From: Pseudoduganella ginsengisoli
Lineage (GTDB): Bacteria; Pseudomonadota; Gammaproteobacteria; Burkholderiales; Burkholderiaceae_D
Length of the DNA stretch: 64,000 nt
Direction of reading: 5' to 3'
Assembly: GCF_009720865.1 (NCBI RefSeq)
Contig: NZ_WNLA01000020.1
Coordinates: 62,001 to 126,000, forward strand
Shown here: piece after piece, positions 1 to 8,989 of the stretch
How the letters are laid out: the number at the start of each line of letters is the position of its first letter
How positions within the stretch are numbered: position 1 is the stretch's first letter
Notes under the pieces: generated by a model
Told to the model about the DNA's origin: nothing
Database searches by the model: none
What the model saw: only the letters and a program-made list of their open reading frames with translations
Position numbers and translations under genes: made by a program

Positions 1-1327
1 CCACGGTGTCCGTCACGATCAGCTTGGCTGGCTGGACTATCGTTGGGTCTGGCGTGTACACCAGGTACGCGCCATCGCCATAGCGCTCATCCACCGTCAG
101 CAATTGCAGCGTGCCATCCGTGCCTGCGCGGTAGCGGGTGGTGCGGGTCAGCGTGGTTGCATTGCTTGTGTCCGTGTGCACGGCCGTCAGCGTCAGGACC
201 GCCTTGTCGAACGCGTCGCCATCCGCATCCAGCGCATAGCTGAGTGTCCGCTTGCCGGCATAGATTTTCTTCGTGCTGTCGGCATACGCGGTTTGCGTCG
301 CATACACACCCTTGTCGCCTATCCTTGCCGCTGCCGGCAGGCTGCCGCCGCCCACATCGTATTCCCTGTTTTGGCGGAAGAAGCCCTGCAATACCGCGTT
401 GCTGTCGTAGTAATCCGTTTGCGTCCAATACAGCCGGACCTGGCACGCGTTCAGGCCGACATCGACAGTCGTGGCCAGCGCCGTGCTGGCCTGGTCTTCA
501 AACGTGGTGGCAACGGGCGCCGCATACGTCAGCGCCGCATTGCCCGGGCATGTACCGGCGACAGTCAGGAAATCCGTGTGTTCCGCCGACATGCTTTGCT
601 GGTAAGCCGCGCGCAGCGGATACGTGGTGGCCGGATAGCGCACGCCATATTCCACGTAGCGGACACCGGCAGCAATGGCGGCCGCTGTGCCATTCTTGTT
701 TTCCTCGCCTTCACTGAAATAGCGTAGTACGCCGCTCGGCGTTTCTCTCTTGTCGTCCAGAATGCCGGTCCAGTAATCCATGCCGCTCTGTTCGCCCTGC
801 CGTTTCAGCACATTGACGTAATATCGGCTGATGATGTCGCGGTTGGTTTTGGCGCCCGCATACAGGTTTTGGAATTCTACGGAATTGGTAAAGCCGCCCG
901 CCACGTCATACAGGCTGGCGCCGTGGTCCAGCGCGCCGATCCAGTAGCCCAGCCCGCCCGCATCCGGTTCGCGTGCAAAGGCTGCGCGGTACAGGCGGTA
1001 GGCTTGGCCGGGTGTGCCCTCGACATCGAACGCCATCGACATGTCGGCAAAGCGCAGGCGCGCCGTGGCCGCCACCGTGCGTGGCGCATCCGCGCCCGTG
1101 CTATCCGTGACAACGTAGCCGGCATCGGTTTTCGTGACGGTGTAATTGGCGATGACGCCGCTGAAGATCACCGGCTGCACTGTTTCGGCAGCGGTAGCCG
1201 CCACAGCGGCGCCCATGTGCGCACGGCCGGACGGCGCTGCGCCATTTTGCCCATCGCCGCAGCCCGTGATAACAAATGCCGTCAGCAGGCTGGCGCAAAT
1301 GAGGGAACGGCGGAGGGTAGGGCGCAT
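1..1327 (-). CDS. DUF4214 domain lipoprotein, 3' end outside window
   Basis: The reverse strand is open from an ATG at 1327 to the left edge, so the gene is truncated by the window. The product starts with MRPTLRRSLICASLL and reaches a lipobox (VITGC), which predicts a lipid-anchored envelope protein. About residues 105-200 contain the DUF4214 signature (QAYRLYRAAFAREPDAGGLG, then YWIGAL and FTNSVEFQNLYAG), followed by a second related stretch (YYVNVLKRQGEQSGMDYW). DUF4214 is common in exported adhesin-like or S-layer-like bacterial proteins and has no known enzymatic role. The visible C-terminal part has no motif I recognise. There is no strong ribosome-binding site, so the start rests on the signal peptide. 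Confidence 0.75.
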   Translation of the reverse strand, partial: MRPTLRRSLICASLLTAFVITGCGDGQNGAAPSGRAHMGAAVAATAAETVQPVIFSGVIANYTVTKTDAGYVVTDSTGADAPRTVAATARLRFADMSMAFDVEGTPGQAYRLYRAAFAREPDAGGLGYWIGALDHGASLYDVAGGFTNSVEFQNLYAGAKTNRDIISRYYVNVLKRQGEQSGMDYWTGILDDKRETPSGVLRYFSEGEENKNGTAAAIAAGVRYVEYGVRYPATTYPLRAAYQQSMSAEHTDFLTVAGTCPGNAALTYAAPVATTFEDQASTALATTVDVGLNACQVRLYWTQTDYYDSNAVLQGFFRQNREYDVGGGSLPAAARIGDKGVYATQTAYADSTKKIYAGKRTLSYALDADGDAFDKAVLTLTAVHTDTSNATTLTRTTRYRAGTDGTLQLLTVDERYGDGAYLVYTPDPTIVQPAKLIVTDTV

Positions 1328-1436
1328 GGCAGGGCTTTCACAAGTTGAAAGCCGACGAGTTTAGCGCATTTTCAATGCAGAAATATGTCGCGGATTTGTA
1401 ACCGCAACAGTCTGTTACGCAGCTGGCCAGTTCAGC

Positions 1437-2942
1437 TTAATCCGGGAAGCGGTCGTTAATGGCCAGCGCTTTATCGATGTTATTGACCAGCACTTCCACG
1501 TACGCCGGATCCAGGTGCTTGCCCGCCACTTCGCGCAAGTGCGCGACGACTTGCTGCACCGGCCACGCATCCTTGTAGCAGCGCTTGTGCATCAGTGCAT
1601 CGAACACGTCCGCCACGGCAACGATGCGCGCATACTGGTGGATGTCTTTGCCTTTCAAGCCTTGAGGGTACCCGCTGCCGTCATATTTCTCCTGGTGCTG
1701 GTGCGCGATCACGGCCGCCGCTTTCAGGATGGGACGCTGCGAACCATCAAGGATCGACAGGCCGACCGCCGGGTGCTGCTTCATGATTTCCCATTCCGCT
1801 GCGTCGAGCTTGCCCGGCTTCAGCAGCACGGCGTCCGGCGTGGCGATCTTGCCGATGTCGTGCATTGGCGCGGCATGCTTGAGGACGGCGGTTTCTTCTT
1901 CCGGCATGCCCGACTCGATGGCCAGCATATGGCAGATTTCCGACATGCGGCGGACGTGGTTGCCCGCTTCGTTGGAGCGCGATTCCACCACGTCGCCAAG
2001 GCGCAAGATCAGTTCGGCCTGCGTATCGGTAATTTCCTGCGTCAACAGGATATTGTCGAAAGCGATGGCCACGCCGGAGCAAAACACTTCCAGCAGTTTC
2101 GCATCGATTTCAGAAATTTCTTCCACGCCTTTCAGCACCAGCAGGGAAATCTTGCCGCTGGCATTCGGGAAGTAGCCGACATACGTGTCGCCTTCCAACT
2201 TGGAAATGCGGTTGCTCTGCGCCGCATGCAGCTGGTTCAGCAATTCCGGCGTCAGGATGGAATTGCCTTCATCGCCGATTTGCGCCAGCACTTCGTAATC
2301 ATTTTCTCCGCTGATGGCAGTGGCGGCGCGCAGGCGCAGCAGCATGCTGTTTTCCAGGCGCAGCAGCGCCACCACTTGCTGCAGCAAGCCATTGGCAAAG
2401 TCTTTCAGGTTGCGCTGCTGGAAAATGTGCGCGGAAGCGGCAATCACGCGCTCCAAGCCTTCGCGGTAATTAGCCTGGGCGATGCGCGCTTCTTCGACTT
2501 TCATGATGTCGCGGTAAGCGCGCAGGGCGGCAAAGGTGGTCGTAAACAGCTTGGTGCGGTCCAGTTCCGTCTTTTCCTTGTAATCGTTGATGTCGTAATT
2601 GACGATCACGCGTTCTTCGGGCGCCTGGCCCGGCTGGCCCGTCCTGAGGACGATGCGGGTGAACTGGTTATTTAATTCCTGGCGCATCCAGCGCGCCACT
2701 TCCAGGCCGCTGTCTTCCTGTTCCATCACCACGTCGAGGAAAACCAGTGCAATGTCTTTTTCACGCGCCAGCACTTCCTTGGCCTCGGCGCCGCTATAGG
2801 CGTGCAGGAAGGTCAATGCGCGGCCGTCCAGGCGGAAGCGGGTCAGCGTCAGCTTGGTAACGTCGTGGATATCTGGTTCATCGTCTACCAGCAATACCTT
2901 CCAGGGTGCGAGTTTGGGCGACGCAGAAGACAAAAAAGACAT
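1437..2942 (-). CDS. Response regulator with REC, DUF3369 and HD-GYP domains (c-di-GMP phosphodiesterase)
   Basis: The protein has about 501 residues. A receiver domain at roughly 12-135 contains VLLVDDEPDIHD and the phospho-acceptor region VFLDVVME. A DUF3369 sensory region follows, then a C-terminal HD-GYP domain with HDIGK near residue 361 and HQHQEKYDGSGYPQGLKG further on. These are the metal and substrate motifs of active c-di-GMP phosphodiesterases, so it probably hydrolyses c-di-GMP in the cytoplasm when phosphorylated. No histidine kinase is adjacent. An in-frame ATG at 2990 would add 16 residues (MRVSLCCNATF...) that look unlike a domain; I prefer MSFLSS at 2942, though neither start has a strong ribosome-binding site. 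Confidence 0.88.
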   Translation of the reverse strand: MSFLSSASPKLAPWKVLLVDDEPDIHDVTKLTLTRFRLDGRALTFLHAYSGAEAKEVLAREKDIALVFLDVVMEQEDSGLEVARWMRQELNNQFTRIVLRTGQPGQAPEERVIVNYDINDYKEKTELDRTKLFTTTFAALRAYRDIMKVEEARIAQANYREGLERVIAASAHIFQQRNLKDFANGLLQQVVALLRLENSMLLRLRAATAISGENDYEVLAQIGDEGNSILTPELLNQLHAAQSNRISKLEGDTYVGYFPNASGKISLLVLKGVEEISEIDAKLLEVFCSGVAIAFDNILLTQEITDTQAELILRLGDVVESRSNEAGNHVRRMSEICHMLAIESGMPEEETAVLKHAAPMHDIGKIATPDAVLLKPGKLDAAEWEIMKQHPAVGLSILDGSQRPILKAAAVIAHQHQEKYDGSGYPQGLKGKDIHQYARIVAVADVFDALMHKRCYKDAWPVQQVVAHLREVAGKHLDPAYVEVLVNNIDKALAINDRFPD

Positions 2943-3125
2943 AGGGACCAATTTCCGAAATGTGGCATTGCAACAAAGACTTACGCGCATTTTTTAGGCG
3001 CACTTTTTTGATTGTAGACTCAGCTTCGTTGAATTAACAACTGGCAACAGTCTTTGCGCGGACGCTAAACAACAAACTCAAGCGTTTGGCTGATTTTTGT
3101 AACCTTTTTGCAAATATTTCAATGC

Positions 3126-3163
3126 AAAACGCCCGTGCAAGGCGGGCAACCTTGCACGGGCGT
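3126..3163 (-). terminator. Rho-independent terminator after the PhoX-like gene
   Basis: A perfect 14-bp inverted repeat (3129-3142 against 3150-3163, arms ACGCCCGTGCAAGG) with a 7-nt loop lies 18 bp beyond the stop of the leftward phosphatase gene. Read on the minus strand the stem is followed by TTTGCATT, a short T tract. Confidence 0.8.
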
Positions 3164-3180
3164 CATGGGAAAAAGACGAA

Positions 3181-5160
3181 TTATTTCAGCGCTGGCAGGC
3201 CGGTCAGGTAACCCACTGCGGCGCCAAAGCGGTCGCGGTAGTTGGCGCGGATCAGCGGATCCAGCGTGGTCACGACTTTCGAGTGCAGGCCGCCGGTCAC
3301 GTTGCCGCTGGCATCCTTCGTCAATTCCCAGTCGCCCGGGTGCTGGAAGTTGCTCATGATGTAAGCAAAGCCATTGATGTCATCGACAGCATGCAAGCCG
3401 GTCGATTCCGCGCCCGACGGCGTCGACAGCAGGCGGGTCAGGGTTTTCGTGTCGACGTTATACGCCCACAGGAAGTTATTCACGTGCAGGCCGGAATCTT
3501 CGCCGACAAACAACGTGCGCAGCTTTTCCGAGAACTTGATGTTGTCCGGATTGGCGACTTTTTCCGGATTGGCCAGGTTGCCCAGCGCATCCGGCGCCGC
3601 CAAATCTTCGCCCGTCAGGGCCGCCACGGCGCCCATATCGACCGGCACCCATTCGCTGTCGATGGCAGCGCCCGTGTCATCCTTCTGGCCGCCTTTCAAG
3701 TTCAGCGCGTACACGGCGCCTGCATTCGGCCCTTTGACGGCGATGCCGCCGGAACCGTTGGTCATGGCGGTGGCAATGTAGCTGATGGCCGAGTAGGCGA
3801 TCTTGTCTTTGGCGTTGACCGTCGTGCCTTCCATTTTCGTGAAGCCCATGCTGCCGCCTTTCAGCGCAGCGTAGCGGTGGGTTTCCAGGAAGGCCGCAGC
3901 TTTTTCCTGGCCTGGCAATACTTTGACCCAGTTGGTTTTGCCGCTGAACGGGATCTTCGTGTAGCTGGCATCGGCCGGGTCTGTAGTTTTCACGGAAATA
4001 ATGTCGGCCGCTTTCAGCGTATCGGCCAGCGCCTTGATTTCCGCGCTGGTGGCTTTGCCCAGCTTGATCCACGCCAGGTCAGCGGAGCCGCCGTTTTCCG
4101 TGGTTTTTTGCGCCCACTTGGCCACGTACAAGGTACCGCTGGACAAGTCGCGCGCCTTGTCGGCCACGAACATGAACAGGCCGCCGTTGGTGGCGTCGTC
4201 GCCCATCAGCGCGGTGCGCTCGTCCGGCATCACTTGCACCAGTTCGTGCGAGATACGGCCCATGCAATAGTGCTTCTTGATGCTGCCCGTGCCGTCCGGG
4301 TTGACGGTGATTTCCGGCAGATGGCCATAGTGGTAGGGGTTGGCCTTGGCGGCGTCGCCATACAGGTTTTGGCTGAAGTTCTGGAATTGCGCGTTGGTGG
4401 CAATGGTGGTGGCGTCCGGCTCATATTCTTCGGACGACAAATGCGTGTTCCACGGCGAGCGGGACGCGCCGCACGTGATCCACAGGCCGTTGACGCCGGA
4501 CGTATCGACGTTGTGGTATTTGACCAGTTTCAGCGCGCCCGTGGTTTTATCCTGGTCCAGCGTCAGCACGGCGATCGGCGACGGCAGCATGCCGTACATG
4601 GAATCGCCCTTGACGTTGCGGGTCGTATATTCAAACTGGACCACGGCAAACACGGTATTGCCCGTGACACCGGCAACAGCCGGGTTATCCAGTTTCAGCA
4701 GCGACGTGCCATCCGGGCAGTCGGAAAAGAATTGGCGCTTGCCGGCATCGGTGGTGTCCAGGATCGGCTTGTTGTTGATATCGTAGTAGCCGCCGGACAG
4801 GATGGTGCCGCCCGAACCATTGGGCACCTGGGCGCCCGTAATGAAGAAGGTTTCGTATTTCAGCGCATAGGCTTGTTTGCTGCCGTCGCTGAAGTTGGCC
4901 GTCAGCGACGAGCCCACTGTGGTGGTCGCCATTTTTGCCGCGTCAGCCAGACTGGGCGCCGCCATCGAAGTAAACGTGACCGATGCCAGCGTGGGGGGGA
5001 CCGGCGTCGGCGTCGGGGCCGGCACGGTGGCTGGCGTTTCCGTGCTGCCGCACGCGGACAGCAGCATTGAAGCGGCACTGCCGCCCGCCAGCGGTAACAA
5101 AGGAGCGCCCGTCAGGTACTTGATCAGGCGGCGGCGGGAAGCGTCGAAGGACTCGGTCAT
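3181..5160 (-). CDS. PhoX-family (DUF839) alkaline phosphatase-like exported protein
   Basis: This 659-residue protein begins MTESFDASRRRLIKYLTGAP, a twin-arginine-like leader, followed by a possible lipobox (LLSACG) and a proline/threonine linker. The rest matches the PhoX/DUF839 layout: FFSDCPDGTSLL near the start, WITCGASRSPWNTHLSSEE, a GRISHELVQVMPD block, and VGEDSGLHVNNFLWAY near the end. PhoX enzymes are Ca/Fe-dependent phosphomonoesterases that release phosphate in the periplasm. ATG at 5160 is preferred because GGAAC precedes it; a TTG at 5178 would add six residues. A Pho-box-like site lies about 53 bp upstream and a terminator lies downstream, so it looks like a single-gene unit induced by phosphate limitation. 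Confidence 0.85.
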   Translation of the reverse strand: MTESFDASRRRLIKYLTGAPLLPLAGGSAASMLLSACGSTETPATVPAPTPTPVPPTLASVTFTSMAAPSLADAAKMATTTVGSSLTANFSDGSKQAYALKYETFFITGAQVPNGSGGTILSGGYYDINNKPILDTTDAGKRQFFSDCPDGTSLLKLDNPAVAGVTGNTVFAVVQFEYTTRNVKGDSMYGMLPSPIAVLTLDQDKTTGALKLVKYHNVDTSGVNGLWITCGASRSPWNTHLSSEEYEPDATTIATNAQFQNFSQNLYGDAAKANPYHYGHLPEITVNPDGTGSIKKHYCMGRISHELVQVMPDERTALMGDDATNGGLFMFVADKARDLSSGTLYVAKWAQKTTENGGSADLAWIKLGKATSAEIKALADTLKAADIISVKTTDPADASYTKIPFSGKTNWVKVLPGQEKAAAFLETHRYAALKGGSMGFTKMEGTTVNAKDKIAYSAISYIATAMTNGSGGIAVKGPNAGAVYALNLKGGQKDDTGAAIDSEWVPVDMGAVAALTGEDLAAPDALGNLANPEKVANPDNIKFSEKLRTLFVGEDSGLHVNNFLWAYNVDTKTLTRLLSTPSGAESTGLHAVDDINGFAYIMSNFQHPGDWELTKDASGNVTGGLHSKVVTTLDPLIRANYRDRFGAAVGYLTGLPALK

Positions 5161-5212
5161 GGTGTTCCAGTTATTCAAGGGTTAACAATGGCCGACATGC
5201 TAGATGATGGTT

Positions 5213-5230
5213 ATGACAACCATGTGACAC
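5213..5230 (-). promoter_or_regulatory. Pho-box-like PhoB site upstream of the PhoX-like gene
   Basis: On the minus strand the site reads GTGTCACATGGTTGTCAT: two TGTCA half-sites exactly 11 bp apart, as in the PhoB consensus (CTGTCAT, N4, CTGTCAT), with 12 of 18 positions identical. A -10-like TAGCAT follows about 10 bp further on. It overlaps a 6-bp palindrome (ATGGTT, 5 nt, AACCAT) at 5207-5223. Confidence 0.55.
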
Positions 5231-5316
5231 ACAATCGTAAGCAACTATTTCAAACCTGTATGACGCGGATCAAGCGGCGTATATTATTTGCATCAATCCT
5301 TGAAAGGAATTCCATC

Positions 5317-5811
5317 ATGCGTGCCTTGCCCTTTTTGATTGCTGCCGGAGTGGCAGCGCTGACGGCAGGCGCCGCACATGCCGGCGCCACCGTGACGTAT
5401 ATCGAGCCGGACAAATTCATCGACGTGCCGCTTTCCCCGATTGACCGGGAGCGGGTATTGAAAGAATTGACGCAGCACTTCGAACAGCTGGGCAAGCAAT
5501 TACCAGCCGGGCAAGACGTGAAAATCGAGGTGACGGAAGTGGACTTGGCCGGGCGCATTGAACATACGCGCCGCACCGGCAATGAAATCCGCTTGCTGAC
5601 GGGCGGCGCGGACTGGCCGCGCATGCATTTGCGCTACACGTTGACGCAAGATGGCAAGGTCATCAATAGCGGCGAAGCGGATCTGGCCAGCATGAATTAC
5701 CTGAGCGAGATGAACCAATATGGCGGCGGCGAATCGCTGCGCCATGAAAAGCACATGATCGATGACTGGTTTGGCAAAACGTTCCACGTCCAGGTCAAGC
5801 GGCACGTCTGA
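5317..5811 (+). CDS. DUF3016 exported protein
   Basis: The product has 164 residues with a clear Sec signal peptide (MRALPFLIAAGVAALTAGAAHA) and a mature part beginning GATVTYIEPDKFIDVP. That opening, the later DRERVLKELTQHFEQLGKQL, and the C-terminal HEKHMIDDWFG are typical of DUF3016 proteins, which are periplasmic and of unknown function. AAAGGA seven bases upstream fixes the start at 5317; the open frame further upstream lacks such a site. The gene diverges from the PhoX-like gene and converges on the solute-binding protein gene. Confidence 0.85.
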   Translation: MRALPFLIAAGVAALTAGAAHAGATVTYIEPDKFIDVPLSPIDRERVLKELTQHFEQLGKQLPAGQDVKIEVTEVDLAGRIEHTRRTGNEIRLLTGGADWPRMHLRYTLTQDGKVINSGEADLASMNYLSEMNQYGGGESLRHEKHMIDDWFGKTFHVQVKRHV

Positions 5812-5835
5812 TGGTTGCGGAGCCGGCGCTTCGGG

Positions 5836-6588
5836 TCACCGCTTCATATATTGCTCAAGAAACGCTTTGAACTGGTCATTGGCAAACGCGGCGGCGGCTG
5901 CCTTGTCGAACCGGGCGACGGCCTCCTTGTCGGCTTTGGAGGAATACGCCATCGCGAATTGCCGCTCCGGCATCGGCAATTTGACGAGGTGGATTTCCAG
6001 GTTTTCGCTGGCCGCGTAATAGCGGGGCGAATATTCATTTTCAAAAAACACGGCCTGGATGCGGCCCAGCTTCAGCTTGCGCAAATTTGCCGTCTGCCAG
6101 TCTTGCACGGTCAGGAATTGCCACTGGATGGGGATATCCGCCAGAGGGGGCGGCACCAGCGTGCCGCCAGCCCAGCCGATTTCCATGCCGGCCAGTTGCT
6201 GCAATGATTGCACGGCTTGCAGCGGCGACGTTTTCAGCACGGCCAGGTGGGGCTGCGTGCGCAGGTAGTGCCAACTGGTAGCGGTGGCGCCGGGCGTATC
6301 GATGCGGCCGCTGGTCAACAGCAAAATATCAATGGCGCCCGTGCGCAAATTTTCAAACGCGCGGGGTACGGTGGTCGGGGCGGTCCACACCAGCGCGATG
6401 CCGGCACGCTTCACGACTTCCTGCTCCAGGTAATCCCGCAGCGCCCCCTGCAGCGGCGCCGTGGGGTGGCCCGTGACCAGCGGCGCCACGACAAAACCAC
6501 CCACTTTCAAGGGCGCGGCCGGTAAGGCCAGCGGCCATGCGGCAGCGGCAAGTAAGGCTGTGAGTTTCCAGAATGACATGTGCGGCAT
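5836..6588 (-). CDS. Periplasmic solute-binding protein, SBP_bac_3-like
   Basis: The product has about 250 residues with signal sequence SFWKLTALLAAAAWPLALPAAP. It has the look of a bacterial extracellular solute-binding protein family 3 member: a short N-terminal lobe, an IDILLLTSGR stretch, GMEIGWAGG, a QTANLRKLKLGRIQAVF segment and a helical end (FAMAYSSKADKEAVARF). No ABC permease or ATPase is nearby, so like many Oxalobacteraceae paralogues it is an orphan that could bind amino acids or act as a sensory protein. Two starts are possible, ATG at 6588 or 6579, neither with a good ribosome-binding site. It follows the HxlR gene by 19 bp and may be co-transcribed with it. Confidence 0.75.
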   Translation of the reverse strand: MPHMSFWKLTALLAAAAWPLALPAAPLKVGGFVVAPLVTGHPTAPLQGALRDYLEQEVVKRAGIALVWTAPTTVPRAFENLRTGAIDILLLTSGRIDTPGATATSWHYLRTQPHLAVLKTSPLQAVQSLQQLAGMEIGWAGGTLVPPPLADIPIQWQFLTVQDWQTANLRKLKLGRIQAVFFENEYSPRYYAASENLEIHLVKLPMPERQFAMAYSSKADKEAVARFDKAAAAAFANDQFKAFLEQYMKR

Positions 6589-6607
6589 TGTAACGCACAG
6601 CTGAAGC

Positions 6608-7129
6608 TCAGGAATCGCTGGCAGTCCCGTGCTTTTTCGCCGCCTGGAATGCCTCCATGCGCTCGCGGCGTTCCGAGACGAATGATGCGCTGAACGTGGT
6701 GTCCACGTCGGCCCGTGTAAATGGTTCGCCGCAGGCAAGGCACGCCAGTCCCGTTTCCACTTCATGGCCGCAATGCCGGTGCGTGAGGTTCAGGGCAGGG
6801 GGCAGGCCATCCAGCCCGCCCCATTTGCGGCCCCAGCCGGCCAAGGTCATCAGGACCGGATACAAATCATGGCCGCTGTCCGTCAACACATATTCGTGGC
6901 GCGGCGGTTTTTGCTGGTAAGCGTGGCGCGCCAGCACCCCATCCGCTTCCAGCCGCTTCAGCCGCGTGGACAGCAAATGCGGCGACATGCCGGTCTGCGC
7001 CTGCAAACCGTCAAATCGGCTATTGCCGAAAAACAATTCACGCATGATCAGCATGGTCCAGCGGTCGCCGACCACGGCCAGGCAGCGTGCAATGGGGCAC
7101 TGCGATGCCCCGCTTTCAGACCAGCTCAT
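6608..7129 (-). CDS. HxlR-family winged-helix transcriptional regulator
   Basis: The 173-residue protein starts MSWSESGASQCPIARCLAVV, the usual HxlR opening with the CPI..C motif, then VVGDRWTMLIMRELFFGNSRFDGLQ and the recognition region MSPHLLSTRLKRLEADGVL. The wing is HEYVLTDSGHDLYPVL. A C-terminal Cys pair (LACLACGEPF) is often seen in this family. GGGTGAGGGT directly upstream supports ATG at 7129; a TTG at 7174 is a weaker alternative. It is divergent from an SDR gene with two mirror-image sites between them, so it probably controls that gene and itself. Confidence 0.88.
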   Translation of the reverse strand: MSWSESGASQCPIARCLAVVGDRWTMLIMRELFFGNSRFDGLQAQTGMSPHLLSTRLKRLEADGVLARHAYQQKPPRHEYVLTDSGHDLYPVLMTLAGWGRKWGGLDGLPPALNLTHRHCGHEVETGLACLACGEPFTRADVDTTFSASFVSERRERMEAFQAAKKHGTASDS

Positions 7130-7188
7130 ACCCTCACCCCGCGCGATTCTATCGATGAGGGCATCGTAGTCCAAATACCGAAAAATAA

Positions 7189-7251
7189 CTACAAATTTTG
7201 AACTTATTACTTTTCAATCGCTGCCATGAATTTACAGATTCAAAATTTGAA
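7189..7251. promoter_or_regulatory. Paired inverted operator-like sites between HxlR and SDR genes
   Basis: The AT-rich intergenic stretch holds CAAATTTTGAA at 7192-7202 and its exact reverse complement TTCAAAATTTG at 7239-7249. With flanks (AACT, one mismatch, then the core) the two copies share about 17 bp. Each copy is itself nearly palindromic. Their centres are about 47 bp apart, between the start codons of the divergent genes, as expected for HxlR-type operators. Confidence 0.6.
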
Positions 7252-7297
7252 GTTACATTGAAGCCCATGCCCACCCCACTAGAAAAGGAACTTCACC

Positions 7298-8098
7298 ATG
7301 GCAACTTCGAATAGCAACGGCACGGCCCTGATCACGGGCGCTTCGACCGGCATCGGCGCAACGTACGCAGACCGCCTGGCCCGGCGCGGCTATGACCTGG
7401 TGCTGGTGGCGCGCGACCGGCAGCGCCTTGACAGCGTGGCGGTGCGGCTGCGCAGCCAGTACGGCGTGCAAGTGGATGTGCTGCAAGCGGATTTGACGGA
7501 CCGGGCATCGCTGGCGCACGTCGAGCAGCGGCTGGCCACGGACAGCCGCATCAGCCTGCTGCTGAATAATGCCGGCAATACTGTCGAAGGCAGCTTCGTC
7601 AGTTCGGATATCGACAAGGTGGAAAACATGATCACGCTGAACGTCATTGCCCCGACCCGGCTGGCCAAGGCTGCCGCTGCGCGCATGGCACAGGAAGGCA
7701 AGGGCGCCATCATCAATATCGGTTCCGTGACCGCCATGATGGCGGAAACGTTTTCCGGCACGTACAGCGGCACCAAGGCTTACATGCTGAACTTGACGCA
7801 AGCCATGCAGGTGGAACTGGCGCCGGCCGGCGTGCGCGTGCAAGCCGTGTTGCCGGGCGCGACCCGCACGGAAATCTGGGAACGGGCCGGCATCGACATC
7901 AATGCGCTGCCCAAAGAAATGGTGATGGCCGTCGATGACATGGTCGATGCGGCGCTGGCAGGTTTCGACCAGGGCGAAACCGTGACCCTGCCTGCGCTGC
8001 CGGACATGGCCGACTGGCAGGCATTTACTGCCGCGCGGCTGGCGCTGCAGCCAAACTTATCGCGCAGCACGGCGGCGCCGCGCTATCTGACGGCCTGA
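7298..8098 (+). CDS. SDR-family NAD(P)-dependent oxidoreductase
   Basis: The protein has 266 residues and is a classical short-chain dehydrogenase. It has the cofactor motif TGASTGIG near residue 14, LLNNAGN, a serine in INIGSV, and the catalytic YSGTK. The dinucleotide fold prefers NADP(H), judging by the basic ARDRQRL after beta-strand 2. The substrate is unknown. AAAGGAA lies 10 bases before the ATG. Its position opposite an HxlR regulator, with twin operator-like sites between, suggests an inducible detoxification or redox role. Confidence 0.88.
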   Translation: MATSNSNGTALITGASTGIGATYADRLARRGYDLVLVARDRQRLDSVAVRLRSQYGVQVDVLQADLTDRASLAHVEQRLATDSRISLLLNNAGNTVEGSFVSSDIDKVENMITLNVIAPTRLAKAAAARMAQEGKGAIINIGSVTAMMAETFSGTYSGTKAYMLNLTQAMQVELAPAGVRVQAVLPGATRTEIWERAGIDINALPKEMVMAVDDMVDAALAGFDQGETVTLPALPDMADWQAFTAARLALQPNLSRSTAAPRYLTA

Positions 8099-8118
8099 GT
8101 GGCGGCCTGAGCCTGAGG

Positions 8119-8138
8119 CCGGAGCACCGGTGCTCCGG
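8119..8138. terminator. Perfect palindrome between convergent genes, possible bidirectional terminator
   Basis: A 20-bp perfect palindrome (CCGGAGCACC and its mirror) lies between the stop codons of the convergent SDR and dienelactone hydrolase genes. There is no clear T tract on either side, so termination is inferred from position and stem strength. Confidence 0.35.
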
Positions 8139-8147
8139 TAACGCTGG

Positions 8148-8846
8148 TTACAGCATCTGGCTCAGGAACAGCAGTGTATAGCCATGCGCCAGCGCCGCGG
8201 ATTGCTGGTGGTACGTGGAACGGTGCGAGCAATTGAATCCATGTTCCGCTTCCGCATACAGGTGGATTTCCACGTTGTCGTTGTCATGGAAGCGTTCCAC
8301 CACTTTATCGATGGCGTCGCGTGGAATGTGCTTGTCTTTGCCGCCGTAGTGCAGCATCAGCGGGATGCGGATATCGTCCGCGCGGCTCAGCGCATTTTGA
8401 ATGCCGCCGCCATAGTACGCGACAGCCGCATCGACCAGGTCATCGGCTGCCGCGTGATACGACAGCAGGCCGCCCCAGCAGTAACCTATCGACGCGATTT
8501 TCGGTCCCACTCCCTGCAGTGCGCGCAATGCCTTGGCGGTTGCGCGGACATCGGCTTGCGCCTGGTTCAACGTGGTGGCTGCCTTGAGTTCGGTTGCACG
8601 CTTCCAGTCGGCGTCGCCATAACCCAGTTCGATACGGTGGCCCTGGCGCCAGAACAAGTCGGGCGCCAGCACGACATAGCCGTCGGCAGCGTACTGGTCG
8701 GCCACGCTGCGGATATGTTCATTGACGCCGAAAATTTCCTGCAGCAATACGATGCCGGGACCACTGCCGCTGCGCGGCAATGCCAGGTAAGCGCCAAACG
8801 CGCCATCATCGCCATCGATCTCGATCCATTTGGAAGTGCCGTTCAT
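8148..8846 (-). CDS. Dienelactone hydrolase family protein
   Basis: The 232-residue alpha/beta hydrolase carries the dienelactone hydrolase signature: ALPRSGSGPGIVLLQEIFGVNEHIR at the N-terminus, the nucleophile motif GYCWGG (Cys near residue 121), LHYGGKDKHIP for the acid and EHGFN for the histidine. Members cleave cyclic lactones such as dienelactone in chloroaromatic degradation, but many have other ester substrates, and no catabolic genes lie nearby. AAGGAC before ATG 8846 supports this start; upstream in-frame codons have no ribosome-binding site. It is divergent from the CHASE-GGDEF-EAL gene. Confidence 0.88.
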   Translation of the reverse strand: MNGTSKWIEIDGDDGAFGAYLALPRSGSGPGIVLLQEIFGVNEHIRSVADQYAADGYVVLAPDLFWRQGHRIELGYGDADWKRATELKAATTLNQAQADVRATAKALRALQGVGPKIASIGYCWGGLLSYHAAADDLVDAAVAYYGGGIQNALSRADDIRIPLMLHYGGKDKHIPRDAIDKVVERFHDNDNVEIHLYAEAEHGFNCSHRSTYHQQSAALAHGYTLLFLSQML

Positions 8847-8989
8847 TGCGTGTGTCCTTGCGATGGGAAGAAAGGACGCCATGCTACCGCAGATAAGTGG
8901 CGGGTGCTGCACGGATGGCAACGATGCTTGCATGTTGAAATCAGCGTTTTCACTGTAGGGGGCAGGCCAGTATCGTCCGCGTGGTTTCC

